NCBI GenBank assembly: GCA_050699055.1 | Contig: JBOHCT010000125.1 | Span: forward strand, 1-13,111 | DNA from: JBOHCT01 sp050699055 | Lineage (GTDB): Bacteria > Actinomycetota > Actinomycetes > Streptosporangiales > JBOHCT01 | DNA length: 13,111 bases | Reading direction: 5' to 3' | Part shown: one piece after another, positions 1-6,743 of the stretch | Layout of the letters: every line of letters begins with the position of its first letter | Position numbering within the stretch: the stretch's first letter is position 1 | Program-made: the position numbers and the translations under genes | Notes under the pieces: model-generated | The model's database searches: none | Told to the model about the DNA's origin: nothing | The model's input: only the letters and a program-made list of their open reading frames with translations

Positions 1-1341
1 CGCCCGGGCGGCCCGCGCCCGGGCGACGACCGTGTCGACCATGGCGGCGCAGGCACCGGTGTCGGGCGTCTCGGCCAGTTCCCGTGCCTCACGGCTGGTG
101 AGCAGGTGACTGGCCACGAGCGTGTCGGTGAGGTTCTGCCCTGCCTCCTGGCCGCGACGCAACACCTCCTGCAGCCTGGCCTGCGCCTCGTGCTTGCCCA
201 GCCGAGGCGCCAGCCGGGCAAGGACGCGCTCGCTCGCGCCGTACCCACCGTGCCGGCGCAGGTTCTCCGCCATGGCGTCCGTGTGCACCTCCAGCCCGTC
301 GAGGAGCCCGACGGCGACCTGGAGGGCGGCCGCGGTCAGCAGACACGCCTCGGGGAGCGCCACCCACTCCGCTTTCCAGCCGCGGCCGTCCCGCTCGTGC
401 TGCTGTGCCATTCCCTCGAGCATGACGCCGGCCTGTGCCCGGACGAGGCGGGCGAGGGTGTCCAGGTGCTCGCCACGCTCGGGGTTGCGCTTGTGCGGCA
501 TCGTGATGCTGGACACGGCCTCGTCGCTGGCCGGCTCGGCGAGTTCCCCGAGCTCCGGCCGGGCCAGCTCGTACACCTCGTTGCCGATGCGCGCGAGCGT
601 GCCACAGATGAGCGCCAGAACCTGGCTGAACTCCACCTGCCGGTCGCGCGCCGTCAGCCAGGAAATGCCGGGGTCGCGAAGACCCAGTCCCGCGCAGAAG
701 CGGGCCCGCACGGCGATCCCCCGGCCCTGGTAGAAGACGAGGGTGCCCGAGCCGCCGCCGAGTTGCCCGACGAGCCAGCGGGGCCCACCCTCGCGGAGTC
801 GATCCAGGTGGCGCCGCACCTCGTCGGCCCACGACGCGGCCTTCCAACCGAACGTGACGGGGGCACCCGGCTGGCCGTGCGTCCGGCCGGGCATCGCGGT
901 CGTCCGGTGCTCGACCGCCAACGAGAGAAGAAGCCCCTCGACCCGTCGGAGGTCGCGCCACACGATCGCCCCGACACGGCGCATGGCCAGGCCCGTCCAC
1001 GTGTCCGTGATGTCCTGCACCGTCGCCCCGACGTACACCTGATCGCAGGCCTCCCGCGGGAGGACGGCCCGCAGCGCCCGGACCAGCCCAAGGGTGGAGT
1101 GCGAGGTCAGACGGGTCTGCTCCGCGGCGTAGTTCAGGTCGAGGCGGTCCACATCGGCGCAACGCGCGATGGCGTCGGCGGCGGAGGGGGGAATCACGCC
1201 CTCCGCGGCCTGGGCGCGGGCGAGGGCGACGAGGACGTCGAGCCAGCCCTGCAGGCGTGCCCGCTCGTCCAGAAGGGCGCGGACCTCGGACGTACCCCAC
1301 AGGTGGGCGTAGAGCAGCGAGTCCGTGATGCGGGCGCTCAT
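1..1341 (-). CDS. Aspartase/fumarase-superfamily lyase (adenylosuccinate lyase / PcaB / XcbC1-like), 3' end beyond window
   Basis: My translation gives 447 residues with no stop before the window edge, about full length for the superfamily (roughly 430-480), so only a short C-terminal tail should be missing. Superfamily motifs are in order: TSHSTLG near residue 79, GATVQDITDT at 105-114, RTHGQPG at 153-159 (catalytic-His region), and the signature loop SSITMPHKRNP at 277-287 with the mobile catalytic serine. The ATG at 1341 overlaps the stop of the upstream gene (ATGA), so translation is coupled. Family knowledge: members do beta-eliminations, usually releasing fumarate. In Xanthobacter, XcbC1 of this superfamily removes phosphate from phosphosulfolactate to give sulfoacrylate for coenzyme M synthesis. 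Because the operon starts with a ComA homologue, I infer that substrate here. Adenylosuccinate lyase or carboxymuconate cycloisomerase activity is less likely from context but not excluded by sequence. Confidence 0.85.
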   Translation of the reverse strand, partial: MSARITDSLLYAHLWGTSEVRALLDERARLQGWLDVLVALARAQAAEGVIPPSAADAIARCADVDRLDLNYAAEQTRLTSHSTLGLVRALRAVLPREACDQVYVGATVQDITDTWTGLAMRRVGAIVWRDLRRVEGLLLSLAVEHRTTAMPGRTHGQPGAPVTFGWKAASWADEVRRHLDRLREGGPRWLVGQLGGGSGTLVFYQGRGIAVRARFCAGLGLRDPGISWLTARDRQVEFSQVLALICGTLARIGNEVYELARPELGELAEPASDEAVSSITMPHKRNPERGEHLDTLARLVRAQAGVMLEGMAQQHERDGRGWKAEWVALPEACLLTAAALQVAVGLLDGLEVHTDAMAENLRRHGGYGASERVLARLAPRLGKHEAQARLQEVLRRGQEAGQNLTDTLVASHLLTSREARELAETPDTGACAAMVDTVVARARAARA

Positions 1342-2246
1342 GACGCGTGTGCGGCCGCAGACTCACCCGCGGTGGCGCCCGCGAGGTCCACGGCGGCGGC
1401 CAGACCGTCCCGGATCTCGGCGAGCGAAGCGCCCCAGGGGACGATGACGATCCTGCCGTCCGTCTCGATACCCTCCTCGCGCATGCAGCACTTGGTGAGG
1501 ACGACCGCGTCTGCCGGGATGTCTTGCCGACCGACCAGTTCGCGTGGGCACATCTCCACGGTCGGGACATTCTCGCCGTAGAACCAGCGGTGGATGGCCC
1601 TGGAGCGGGCGCAGCCGACGAGCGTCCAGTCCGCCCGCTGAGGGATCTGGTCCAGGAAGGAGACCTCGGCTCCCTCGATCTCGACGCCGCTCCCCCGGCA
1701 TGGCAGCAGGTAGTGGGCCGACGGCCGCTCTCTCGCGAGGTCGGCCAGGTCGACGACCTCGGGCACGAGTTCGACCGGCGGCAGGTCGTCCGCGAGGTCG
1801 AGGACCCGGCTCGCCTGGTCGACCAGCTTCGGCGGCCCCGGCGGCGCCACCTCGACGACGTGCACCCGTAGGGGGGACGGGTCCACAATGACGTTGACGT
1901 GCTCGTAACGGCCCTGGACGACCACGCACCTGGCGCCCGGGGCATGCTCGGCGGCGGCCCGTGCGAGCTGGCTCGGCACCCCGACATCGGTGCCGGGCGA
2001 CCGCACGTAGGCGGTCTCGCCCGGGCGGGCGAGCAGCCGCACCGCGGTGATCTCCGAGAACAGCGGCCCCTCGGTGTGCTTGTCGACCTCGACGAGCGCG
2101 GTTTCCGCGCCTGCCCGGACGACGATGTACCGGGTCCGCCGGTAGGCCGGGCGGCCACGAAAGTGCGTCCGGAGCCTCCACTCGTCGAGAGGCACGTCGA
2201 CCTCCGTGACGGCGACGGCACGGTACCGGGACGGCACCAAGTTCAT
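1338..2246 (-). CDS. Conserved Cys-rich protein of unknown function (302 aa) between comA and the lyase
   Basis: I do not recognise a characterised family; it may match an actinobacterial DUF (possibly DUF7714), but I am not certain. The ATG at 2246 overlaps the comA stop (ATGA) and has GGGAGAG 5 nt upstream; the 3' end overlaps the lyase start. No signal peptide or membrane segment is visible. The N-terminal half is beta-rich. The C-terminal half has conserved-looking cysteines in LPCRGSG (C183), LVGCARSRAIHRWFYG (C212), MCPREL (C233) and TKCCMREEGIE (C253/C254), followed by VPWGASLAEIR. Five clustered cysteines suggest metal, Fe-S or thiol chemistry, but no standard motif is met. Being locked between the phosphosulfolactate synthase and the lyase, it probably acts in the same pathway. 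An enzymatic step or a sulfur-handling role is inference. Confidence 0.8.
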   Translation of the reverse strand: MNLVPSRYRAVAVTEVDVPLDEWRLRTHFRGRPAYRRTRYIVVRAGAETALVEVDKHTEGPLFSEITAVRLLARPGETAYVRSPGTDVGVPSQLARAAAEHAPGARCVVVQGRYEHVNVIVDPSPLRVHVVEVAPPGPPKLVDQASRVLDLADDLPPVELVPEVVDLADLARERPSAHYLLPCRGSGVEIEGAEVSFLDQIPQRADWTLVGCARSRAIHRWFYGENVPTVEMCPRELVGRQDIPADAVVLTKCCMREEGIETDGRIVIVPWGASLAEIRDGLAAAVDLAGATAGESAAAHAS

Positions 2247-3052
2247 CTCCGCTCTCCCACGTGGTCGCCGATCCCGCACCACGGCCTTGTCGTCGTCTGG
2301 CCGACCCCGAACGTGTCGGCCCGCAGGCCGAGCCGGAGCGTCTCCAGCCCGAGCGCCTCGGCGGGCCGAACGTTCGCGAGGTTGACGTCCGGGCCGTACC
2401 GCTTGACGAACCACGCCTGCTGGTCCTTGCGCGGGGCCTCGAAGACCACGCAGTCGATGCTTGCCGCGTCGACCACAGCCTCCACGACGTCCCCGCGGAC
2501 TGCCCCCGTCGCGGCGTACGTGCCGACGGTCCCGCTCTCGCGTCCCTCGGTCAGCACCCACGTGGCCCCCGCCGCGAGATCGCGAGTGGCCGCGTCCGCC
2601 CACTGGTGCGGTGTCAAGGACGCCTCGGGCCTCTTCATGCCGACCTCGGCTAGGACGATGAAGCGATCGGCGGCCGCCGTGATGAGGCGTTCCTTGTCGC
2701 CGCGGCTCATCGGAACGGTTCCCGCGGAGACCTCCACGCACGGGAAGCCGCTTTCCGCGGCCCAGTCGAGGAATGCCTCCGTCCGGCCCTGGGCCCACGC
2801 GATCTCCAGCAAGGTACCGCCGGGACAGGCCAGAACACGGTGGTCCGCGAGCAGTTTCAACTTGGCGTCCAGACCCGGGTCGAGGTAGGCGGTCCCCCAC
2901 CCAAGCTTCCATACATCGACGCAGTCGCCGCTCGTCTCAAGCAGGGCCGGTGCCTCAGCAGCGGGGAGTCCGCCGTCGAGAACATGGGTGATCCCGACCC
3001 CACGCGGCTTCGCCGAGCGTGCGGGCAGGTCCAGGAAGTCGCGGTGAGTCAC
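2243..3052 (-). CDS. comA: Phosphosulfolactate synthase (ComA family)
   Basis: Predicted to add sulfite to phosphoenolpyruvate, giving (2R)-phosphosulfolactate, the first step of PEP-dependent coenzyme M synthesis and of sulfolactate synthesis in some bacteria. The 269-aa TIM-barrel protein has the usual family length. It carries the recognisable blocks KPRGVGITHVLDGGL (15-29), DVWKLGWGT (46-54), CPGGTLLE (76-83), VEVSAGTV (106-113), VLAEVG (133-138), LTEGRESGTVGTY (167-179) and a C-terminal LETLRLGLRADTFG (236-249). The start is GTG at 3052: TTGCAC and TACCAT promoter boxes lie 17 nt apart, with TACCAT ending 7 nt before this GTG, suggesting leaderless transcription. It heads a three-gene leftward operon with ATGA overlap to the next gene, and is divergent from the AIR-synthase-like gene. 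PEP and sulfite use is family inference. Confidence 0.92.
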   Translation of the reverse strand: MTHRDFLDLPARSAKPRGVGITHVLDGGLPAAEAPALLETSGDCVDVWKLGWGTAYLDPGLDAKLKLLADHRVLACPGGTLLEIAWAQGRTEAFLDWAAESGFPCVEVSAGTVPMSRGDKERLITAAADRFIVLAEVGMKRPEASLTPHQWADAATRDLAAGATWVLTEGRESGTVGTYAATGAVRGDVVEAVVDAASIDCVVFEAPRKDQQAWFVKRYGPDVNLANVRPAEALGLETLRLGLRADTFGVGQTTTRPWCGIGDHVGERR

Positions 3053-3088
3053 GATTCCTATGGTAGAAAAGGATTTACTTTAGTGCAA
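3051..3088. promoter_or_regulatory. Divergent promoter between comA and the AIR-synthase-like gene
   Basis: On the minus strand TTGCAC (3088-3083) and TACCAT (3065-3060) are separated by exactly 17 nt, and TACCAT ends 7 nt before the comA GTG, so the comA transcript is probably leaderless. On the plus strand TATGGT (3059-3064) overlaps the same -10 and would start a ~62-nt leader before the gene at 3133; its -35 is weak. The plus-strand 19-mer ACGATTCCTATGGTAGAAA (3051-3069) matches the motif at 5842-5860 in 15 of 19 positions. The region is an AT-rich island in very GC-rich DNA. Confidence 0.65.
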
Positions 3089-3132
3089 GACTCGCAGGTG
3101 GTCCGCCAGCGCCCGGCGGAGGGGATGGGGAG

Positions 3133-4128
3133 ATGCCACAGCGATCGGCGAGACACCAGTGCGCCGACCCGGCGACCATTGCCCGGGATGCCCGTGCCAA
3201 CCCGAGCCTACTCGCGAAGGCCCCGATCGGGCTCATCGGCGAGGTCCTCGGCGGCACGGACTGGCTGGGGGGGCCGGGCGACGACGGCGCGGTCGTCGAG
3301 GATCGCGGGAGCTGCCTCGTCGTCGGCGGTGAGGCGATCTTCCCGCCGTTTGTGGCCGCAGATCCCTTCGGTGCGGGCGTGGCCGCCGTCCTGACCAACG
3401 TCAACGACCTCGCCGCGATGGGCGCCACCCCGCTCGCCCTCGTGGACACCTTCGCCGGCACGGAGCCGGTGGCCCGCCGCGCGCTCGAGGGCATGCGGTG
3501 GGCCTCCGAGCTGTACGACGTGCCGATCGTGGGAGGACACCTCACCGTGAGGGACGCCGCCCCCGCCCTGTCGGCGTTCGGGCTCGGCCGCACGGATCAC
3601 ACGCTCTCTGCCCGCCGTGCAGCCGCAGGCCAGACCCTGATGCTCGCCTGCTGCCTCGACGGGCGGATGCGCGCGGACTTTCCCTTCTTCCCCTCGTTCG
3701 ACGAGCGTGGGACGCGGCTCGCCGGCGACGTCCGGCTGCTCGCCGAGCTGGCGGATAGAGGCCTGGTCGCGGCGGCCAAGGACGTGAGCATGGCCGGGCT
3801 GCTGGGCTCGCTCGGCATGCTGCTCGAGTATGGGCGCCTTGGCGTCACGGTCGACCTCGACGCCGTCCCGGTACCAGCCGACGTCCCCTTGACCCGCTGG
3901 TTGAGCTGCTTCCCGTGCTTCTCCTTCCTGCTGTGCGTACCACGAGGGGCGGAGGACGCCTGCGCGGAGGCCTTCGGCGACCGTGACCTCGTCGCCCAAG
4001 CGATCGGTGTGCTTGACGGCACCGGCGTGCTGCGGGTCTCGACGGGCCGGGAGTCGGCGCCCGTCTTCGACCTCACCGCCGAGTCGGTGACGGGCCTCCC
4101 GACACATTCGCCGCGGCCAGCGCGATGA
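3133..4128 (+). CDS. AIR-synthase-like (PurM/ThiL/SelD fold) protein, Sll0787 / Nit1C type
   Basis: 331 aa of the PurM-like ATP-binding superfamily (phosphoribosyl-aminoimidazole synthase, ThiL, SelD, HypE), whose members phosphorylate amide or acid oxygens with ATP. Visible: GDDGAV at 49-54 (metal/ATP-binding), TNVNDLAAMGATP at 88-100, VGGHL at 133-137, and AKDVSMAGLLGSLGMLLE at 215-232, which fits the C-terminal domain helix. The ATG at 3133 is preceded by GGAGGGG 8 nt upstream, which decides the start. The sequence and its neighbours (radical SAM, GNAT, glycosyltransferase) fit the Sll0787 subfamily of the Nit1C cluster rather than purine synthesis. Its 3' end runs 56 nt into the convergent acetyltransferase gene. 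The substrate is unknown; activation of a carboxylate or amide of the locus product is my inference. Confidence 0.88.
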   Translation: MPQRSARHQCADPATIARDARANPSLLAKAPIGLIGEVLGGTDWLGGPGDDGAVVEDRGSCLVVGGEAIFPPFVAADPFGAGVAAVLTNVNDLAAMGATPLALVDTFAGTEPVARRALEGMRWASELYDVPIVGGHLTVRDAAPALSAFGLGRTDHTLSARRAAAGQTLMLACCLDGRMRADFPFFPSFDERGTRLAGDVRLLAELADRGLVAAAKDVSMAGLLGSLGMLLEYGRLGVTVDLDAVPVPADVPLTRWLSCFPCFSFLLCVPRGAEDACAEAFGDRDLVAQAIGVLDGTGVLRVSTGRESAPVFDLTAESVTGLPTHSPRPAR

Positions 4129-4642
4129 CCATGCGTTGGTGCGGGACGCCGACGTAGTCCTCGAGCCCGCCCACCCGGCGCCACCCCAGGTGCTCGAAGA
4201 AGCGGGCGTTGTCCGGTTGGATGTAGGCCACCATCTCGCGGCCGCCGCACTGACCGGCGACGCGGACGGCGAACCGTACGAGGGGAGCGCCGAGTCCGTG
4301 ATGGCGATGGTTATCGAGGACCGCGAGCCGGTCTCCCTTCCACAACCCGGCCGCGCGGTCCAGGGGGTAGAGGCGGACCGCGCCCCGCACGCGGCCGTCG
4401 ACGAGCCCGACCACGTGAATAACGTCGGGCGCGTCGTCGTGCCCGTCGCCGTCATCGACGGGGAAGATGCCCTGCTCCCGCACGAAGACCTGGCGGCGCA
4501 CGGCGTAGTGGGCCGCCAGGTCCGCGGCAGAGGCCGCGGGCCGGCACTCGAGGCGGGGAGCACGCCCCTGGGCGGTTTCCGTCGCGGCCGGCTCAGCTGC
4601 CGGAGATGACGGGGAGCTGCATACGTCCCTGGCGGTCTTCAC
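4073..4642 (-). CDS. GNAT N-acetyltransferase, MSMEG_0567/Sll0786 family
   Basis: 189 aa with one GNAT fold. The N-terminal block RRQVFVREQGIFP (49-61) is typical of acetyltransferases of this subgroup, followed by acceptor-side strands HVVGLVDGRVRGAVRLYPLD (76-95), the acetyl-CoA pyrophosphate-loop region HRHHGLGAPLVRFAV (112-126) and the C-terminal DNARFFEHLGWRRVG (144-158). The GTG start at 4642 has GGGAGG about 8 nt upstream and overlaps the radical SAM reading frame by 50 nt. No ATG or GTG occurs in frame for the next 30 codons, so the long overlap seems real, though the first ~30 residues are low-complexity. In Nit1C clusters this family always sits next to the radical SAM protein. The acceptor substrate is unknown. 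Its 3' end overlaps the convergent AIR-synthase-like gene. Confidence 0.88.
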   Translation of the reverse strand: MKTARDVCSSPSSPAAEPAATETAQGRAPRLECRPAASAADLAAHYAVRRQVFVREQGIFPVDDGDGHDDAPDVIHVVGLVDGRVRGAVRLYPLDRAAGLWKGDRLAVLDNHRHHGLGAPLVRFAVRVAGQCGGREMVAYIQPDNARFFEHLGWRRVGGLEDYVGVPHQRMVIALAAANVSGGPSPTRR

Positions 4643-5783
4643 CGTCCGGCCCTCCCTGTTCGAGCAGGCTCATCGCCGAGCATGCCTGGCAGCGGGCACA
4701 CCCGGCCGCCACGCCGCTCGCGCGGATGCCACGGGCGGCGAGGTACGGAGCGACCTGTCGGTAGATCGTCTCGGTGTACTCGGGGGACGGCGGCAGCAGA
4801 TCCGCCATCAGGCTGCCGACCGTGGGGCGGAGCGGCACGACGAACGGGTACACGCCCATGTCGATCGCCCGACGGCAGCCCTCTACTGTGGCCCTTGGGT
4901 CCTCGCCCATGCCGAGAATGACGTACGTCGACACCTGGCCCTCGCCGAACGCGGCGACGGCACGTTCCCATGCCAGGAAATAGCCCTCGATACCGGTGCG
5001 CGCCTTCGCGGGCGCGATGCGGGCGAGGACATCCGGGTCGAACGACTCCACGTGGATCCCGACCGAGTCGACGCCCATGTCACGAACCCGGTCGATGGCG
5101 TCGAGGTCGCGAGGTGGCTCGAACTGCGCCTCGACGGGCAGCCCGGCGGCCTCCTTGATCGCCCGGCCGCAGCGCCCGACATACGACGCACCCTTGTCCG
5201 GCGTCGCCGTGCTCCCTGTGGTCAATGTGGCGTCAACCGCGCCGTCGAGCTCCTTTGCCGCGACGGCCACCTCGGCGAGCATCTCCGGTGTCTTCTTGGC
5301 GATGGTACGACCAGCCCGGAGGCTCACCTCGATGGCGCAGAAGGCGCACTGATCGCTCTTTCCCCAGTACGCGCAGGTCTGCAGCACCGTGCTGGCGAAC
5401 GAGTCGAGGTGCATGAGCCCGATCTGCCAGTACGGGATGCCGTCTTGGGTCTTCAGGTCGTAGTAGCGGGGCCGCTGCGACGGTCTGGCCGAGGCGAGAC
5501 GCTCCCCGTCGCGGTAGACGCCCCAACCGTCGTCCTCCCCCCGCAGGACGTACGGGGAAGAGTGCGCGTACTGGGCGCTCGTGGGCACCGTGGCCGCCAC
5601 CCCATCGATCCACAACATGCCCGCGTCAGCGGGGCCGGCGCCCCCGCGCCTGCTCTCCAACGGCACCTCGACGCGCAGGCCCTGGCTTTGCAGCTCCGCG
5701 ATCAGGTGCGCGAGCCGGACCGAGCCCCGCAACCCAGTCGGCTCCGATGTCCGAGGGATGTGACGGGGTGGCGAGTCACCCAT
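4593..5783 (-). CDS. Radical SAM protein, MSMEG_0568 family (Nit1C type)
   Basis: 396 aa. The SAM-cluster cysteines are in TCAYWGKSDQCAFC (C137, C146, C149), a CX8CX2C spacing rather than the usual CX3CX2C; I recall similar wide spacing in this subfamily. Barrel motifs follow: TTGS at 188-191, a long strand region at 215-245 (VEAQFEPP, GIHVESFD), VILGMGED at 288-295 and VPLRPTVGS at 316-324. A second Cys cluster, GCARCQAC (C362, C365, C368), near the C-terminus could hold an auxiliary Fe-S cluster. The ATG at 5783 is chosen because GAGGGGG lies about 5 nt upstream; a longer frame extends to 5972 but would cross the shared promoter motif. The gene is followed by the overlapping acetyltransferase gene. 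A radical transformation of the pathway intermediate is expected; the reaction is not established. Confidence 0.9.
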   Translation of the reverse strand: MGDSPPRHIPRTSEPTGLRGSVRLAHLIAELQSQGLRVEVPLESRRGGAGPADAGMLWIDGVAATVPTSAQYAHSSPYVLRGEDDGWGVYRDGERLASARPSQRPRYYDLKTQDGIPYWQIGLMHLDSFASTVLQTCAYWGKSDQCAFCAIEVSLRAGRTIAKKTPEMLAEVAVAAKELDGAVDATLTTGSTATPDKGASYVGRCGRAIKEAAGLPVEAQFEPPRDLDAIDRVRDMGVDSVGIHVESFDPDVLARIAPAKARTGIEGYFLAWERAVAAFGEGQVSTYVILGMGEDPRATVEGCRRAIDMGVYPFVVPLRPTVGSLMADLLPPSPEYTETIYRQVAPYLAARGIRASGVAAGCARCQACSAMSLLEQGGPDGEDRQGRMQLPVISGS

Positions 5784-5841
5784 GGTGTCCCCCTCACCGA
5801 TCGCCCGCTCTCTCAGGCTGATCTTCGGGATACGACATGTC

Positions 5842-5877
5842 TTTCTACTATAAGATACGTAACGCCAGCCGGGGCAA
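5842..5877 (-). promoter_or_regulatory. Promoter of the radical SAM/GNAT pair, shared motif copy
   Basis: Minus-strand 19-mer ACGTATCTTATAGTAGAAA (5860-5842) contains TATAGT as a -10 box. TTGCCC (5877-5872) lies 19 nt upstream as a weak -35. The expected leader to the ATG at 5783 is about 57 nt. The complementary strand shows TACTAT at 5846-5851, so the -10 is symmetric, though no plus-strand gene starts downstream. The short AT-rich stretch is unlike its surroundings. Similarity to the motif upstream of comA is 15/19 by eye. Confidence 0.55.
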
Positions 5878-5929
5878 GACCCCCGCGGGTCCGACTGCGG
5901 CGGGTCAGGCGCCTCGACACGTGGGATTG

Positions 5930-6625
5930 CTAGGCGAGCCGTCGATGAGCCTCGGCCAGCGCCGCCTCCCACGCCTCGAAGTCGGTGTACTCATCGGGCC
6001 GAGCGGCGAGGTCCTCACCCGGCCGCAGGCGACCCGTCTCCGGATTGAGCCGCGCCCACTGCAGCCGGTACACCGCACGAGCGAATGTCTCGTCCGGCTC
6101 GACCGACGCGATCAGGGCCGCGCCGGTCGCGACGTGGACATCGATACGGCGGTAGGGCGTCACGAGCGCCTCGCTCGGGTCTCCGAACTGCTCTACGACC
6201 GCCCAGGTCCGCCCCTCATCCCGGGCCAGCGACACCCGAGCGAGCCGGGCTCGCAGCGTGCGTTCCCCCGTGATCTCACGGCTGCGCATGGCGAGCGCGA
6301 TAGACGCGACGAGGTCGAGCCGCAACCCGGCGGTCGATACGCCCGCCTCCTCCGCGGCTTCCGCGGCCCTGGTCTCCGCACGGTCTACGAATGCGAGTAG
6401 AGAGGCCAGGTCAGGGCACTCCGGTCGGAGCGTGTCCGCGGTCCGTCGCACAAGAATCATGGACCGCTCGTAAAGGTCGGGCGCGGCCAGCACCATGTTC
6501 GAGATCTCCGCGGAGGCAGCCGCCCAACTCCGACGGATGCGCGCAGGGACCTTGGACTCGCCGGCCTCCCCGCGGAGGGCCTCTCCGGCGGAGACGGCCT
6601 GCCACGCTTCGCCTTCCTGCACCAC
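5930..6625 (-). CDS. Unrecognised 231-aa cytoplasmic protein, divergent from carbamate kinase
   Basis: I do not recognise this family. The protein is Ala/Glu/Arg-rich and mostly helical at the N-terminus (repeated EAxxAxxEA pattern near residues 85-96), with a more strand-rich region after about residue 130 (TWAVVEQFG, YRRIDVHVATGAALIASVEP) and a WARLNPETGRLRPGEDL segment. There is no signal peptide, membrane helix, clear helix-turn-helix or Cys motif. The start is GTG at 6625, directly followed by a second GTG; a possible -10 (AATAGT) lies 15-21 nt upstream. A 146-nt gap to the radical SAM gene contains a separate promoter-like motif, so it may be monocistronic. Its place between two halves of the locus suggests a pathway-specific partner or a non-canonical regulator; both are guesses. 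Confidence 0.7.
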   Translation of the reverse strand: MVQEGEAWQAVSAGEALRGEAGESKVPARIRRSWAAASAEISNMVLAAPDLYERSMILVRRTADTLRPECPDLASLLAFVDRAETRAAEAAEEAGVSTAGLRLDLVASIALAMRSREITGERTLRARLARVSLARDEGRTWAVVEQFGDPSEALVTPYRRIDVHVATGAALIASVEPDETFARAVYRLQWARLNPETGRLRPGEDLAARPDEYTDFEAWEAALAEAHRRLA

Positions 6626-6671
6626 GATGGCCCAATCTCTACTATTCTCAACGTATCGTTACCTATACGAT
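6617..6671. promoter_or_regulatory. Divergent promoter/operator region between the 231-aa gene and carbamate kinase
   Basis: Plus strand: CTGCAC (6617-6622), 17-nt spacer, TACTAT (6640-6645), giving a ~90-nt leader to the kinase; TACGAT at 6666-6671 is a second possible -10. Minus strand: AATAGT (6646-6641) overlaps the same site and would serve the 231-aa gene with a leader of about 9 nt. The minus-strand ACGTTGAGAATAGTAGAGA (6654-6636) matches the 5842-5860 motif in 13 of 19 positions. An inverted repeat CGTAT (6652-6656) / ATACG (6665-6669), spaced 8 nt, sits beside it and could be an operator. Confidence 0.55.
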
Positions 6672-6743
6672 GTGAACCGGGACCCCGCCCATCCAGGTGT
6701 CGCAGCGTACGTCTGATTGGACGACGGCGATGAGCAGGACGTC

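Noticed and set aside
89..2221. Very long open frames opposite or shifted to the lyase and the Cys-rich protein (for example 89-2221 minus and 106-1581 plus)
   Set aside because: They are Arg/Pro/Ser-rich translations produced by high GC; the true frames carry recognisable motifs and coupled starts.
3133..4128. Housekeeping PurM, ThiL or SelD assignment
   Set aside because: The ATP-binding motifs are shared, but neighbours and overall sequence fit the Sll0787 type, and there are no purine, thiamine or selenium genes nearby.
6656..6676. GlnR box (nitrogen regulator) upstream of carbamate kinase, because of GTTAC at 6658-6662
   Set aside because: The second half-site 6 nt downstream reads GATGT instead of GAAAC, and no further half-sites follow. 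The match is too weak.
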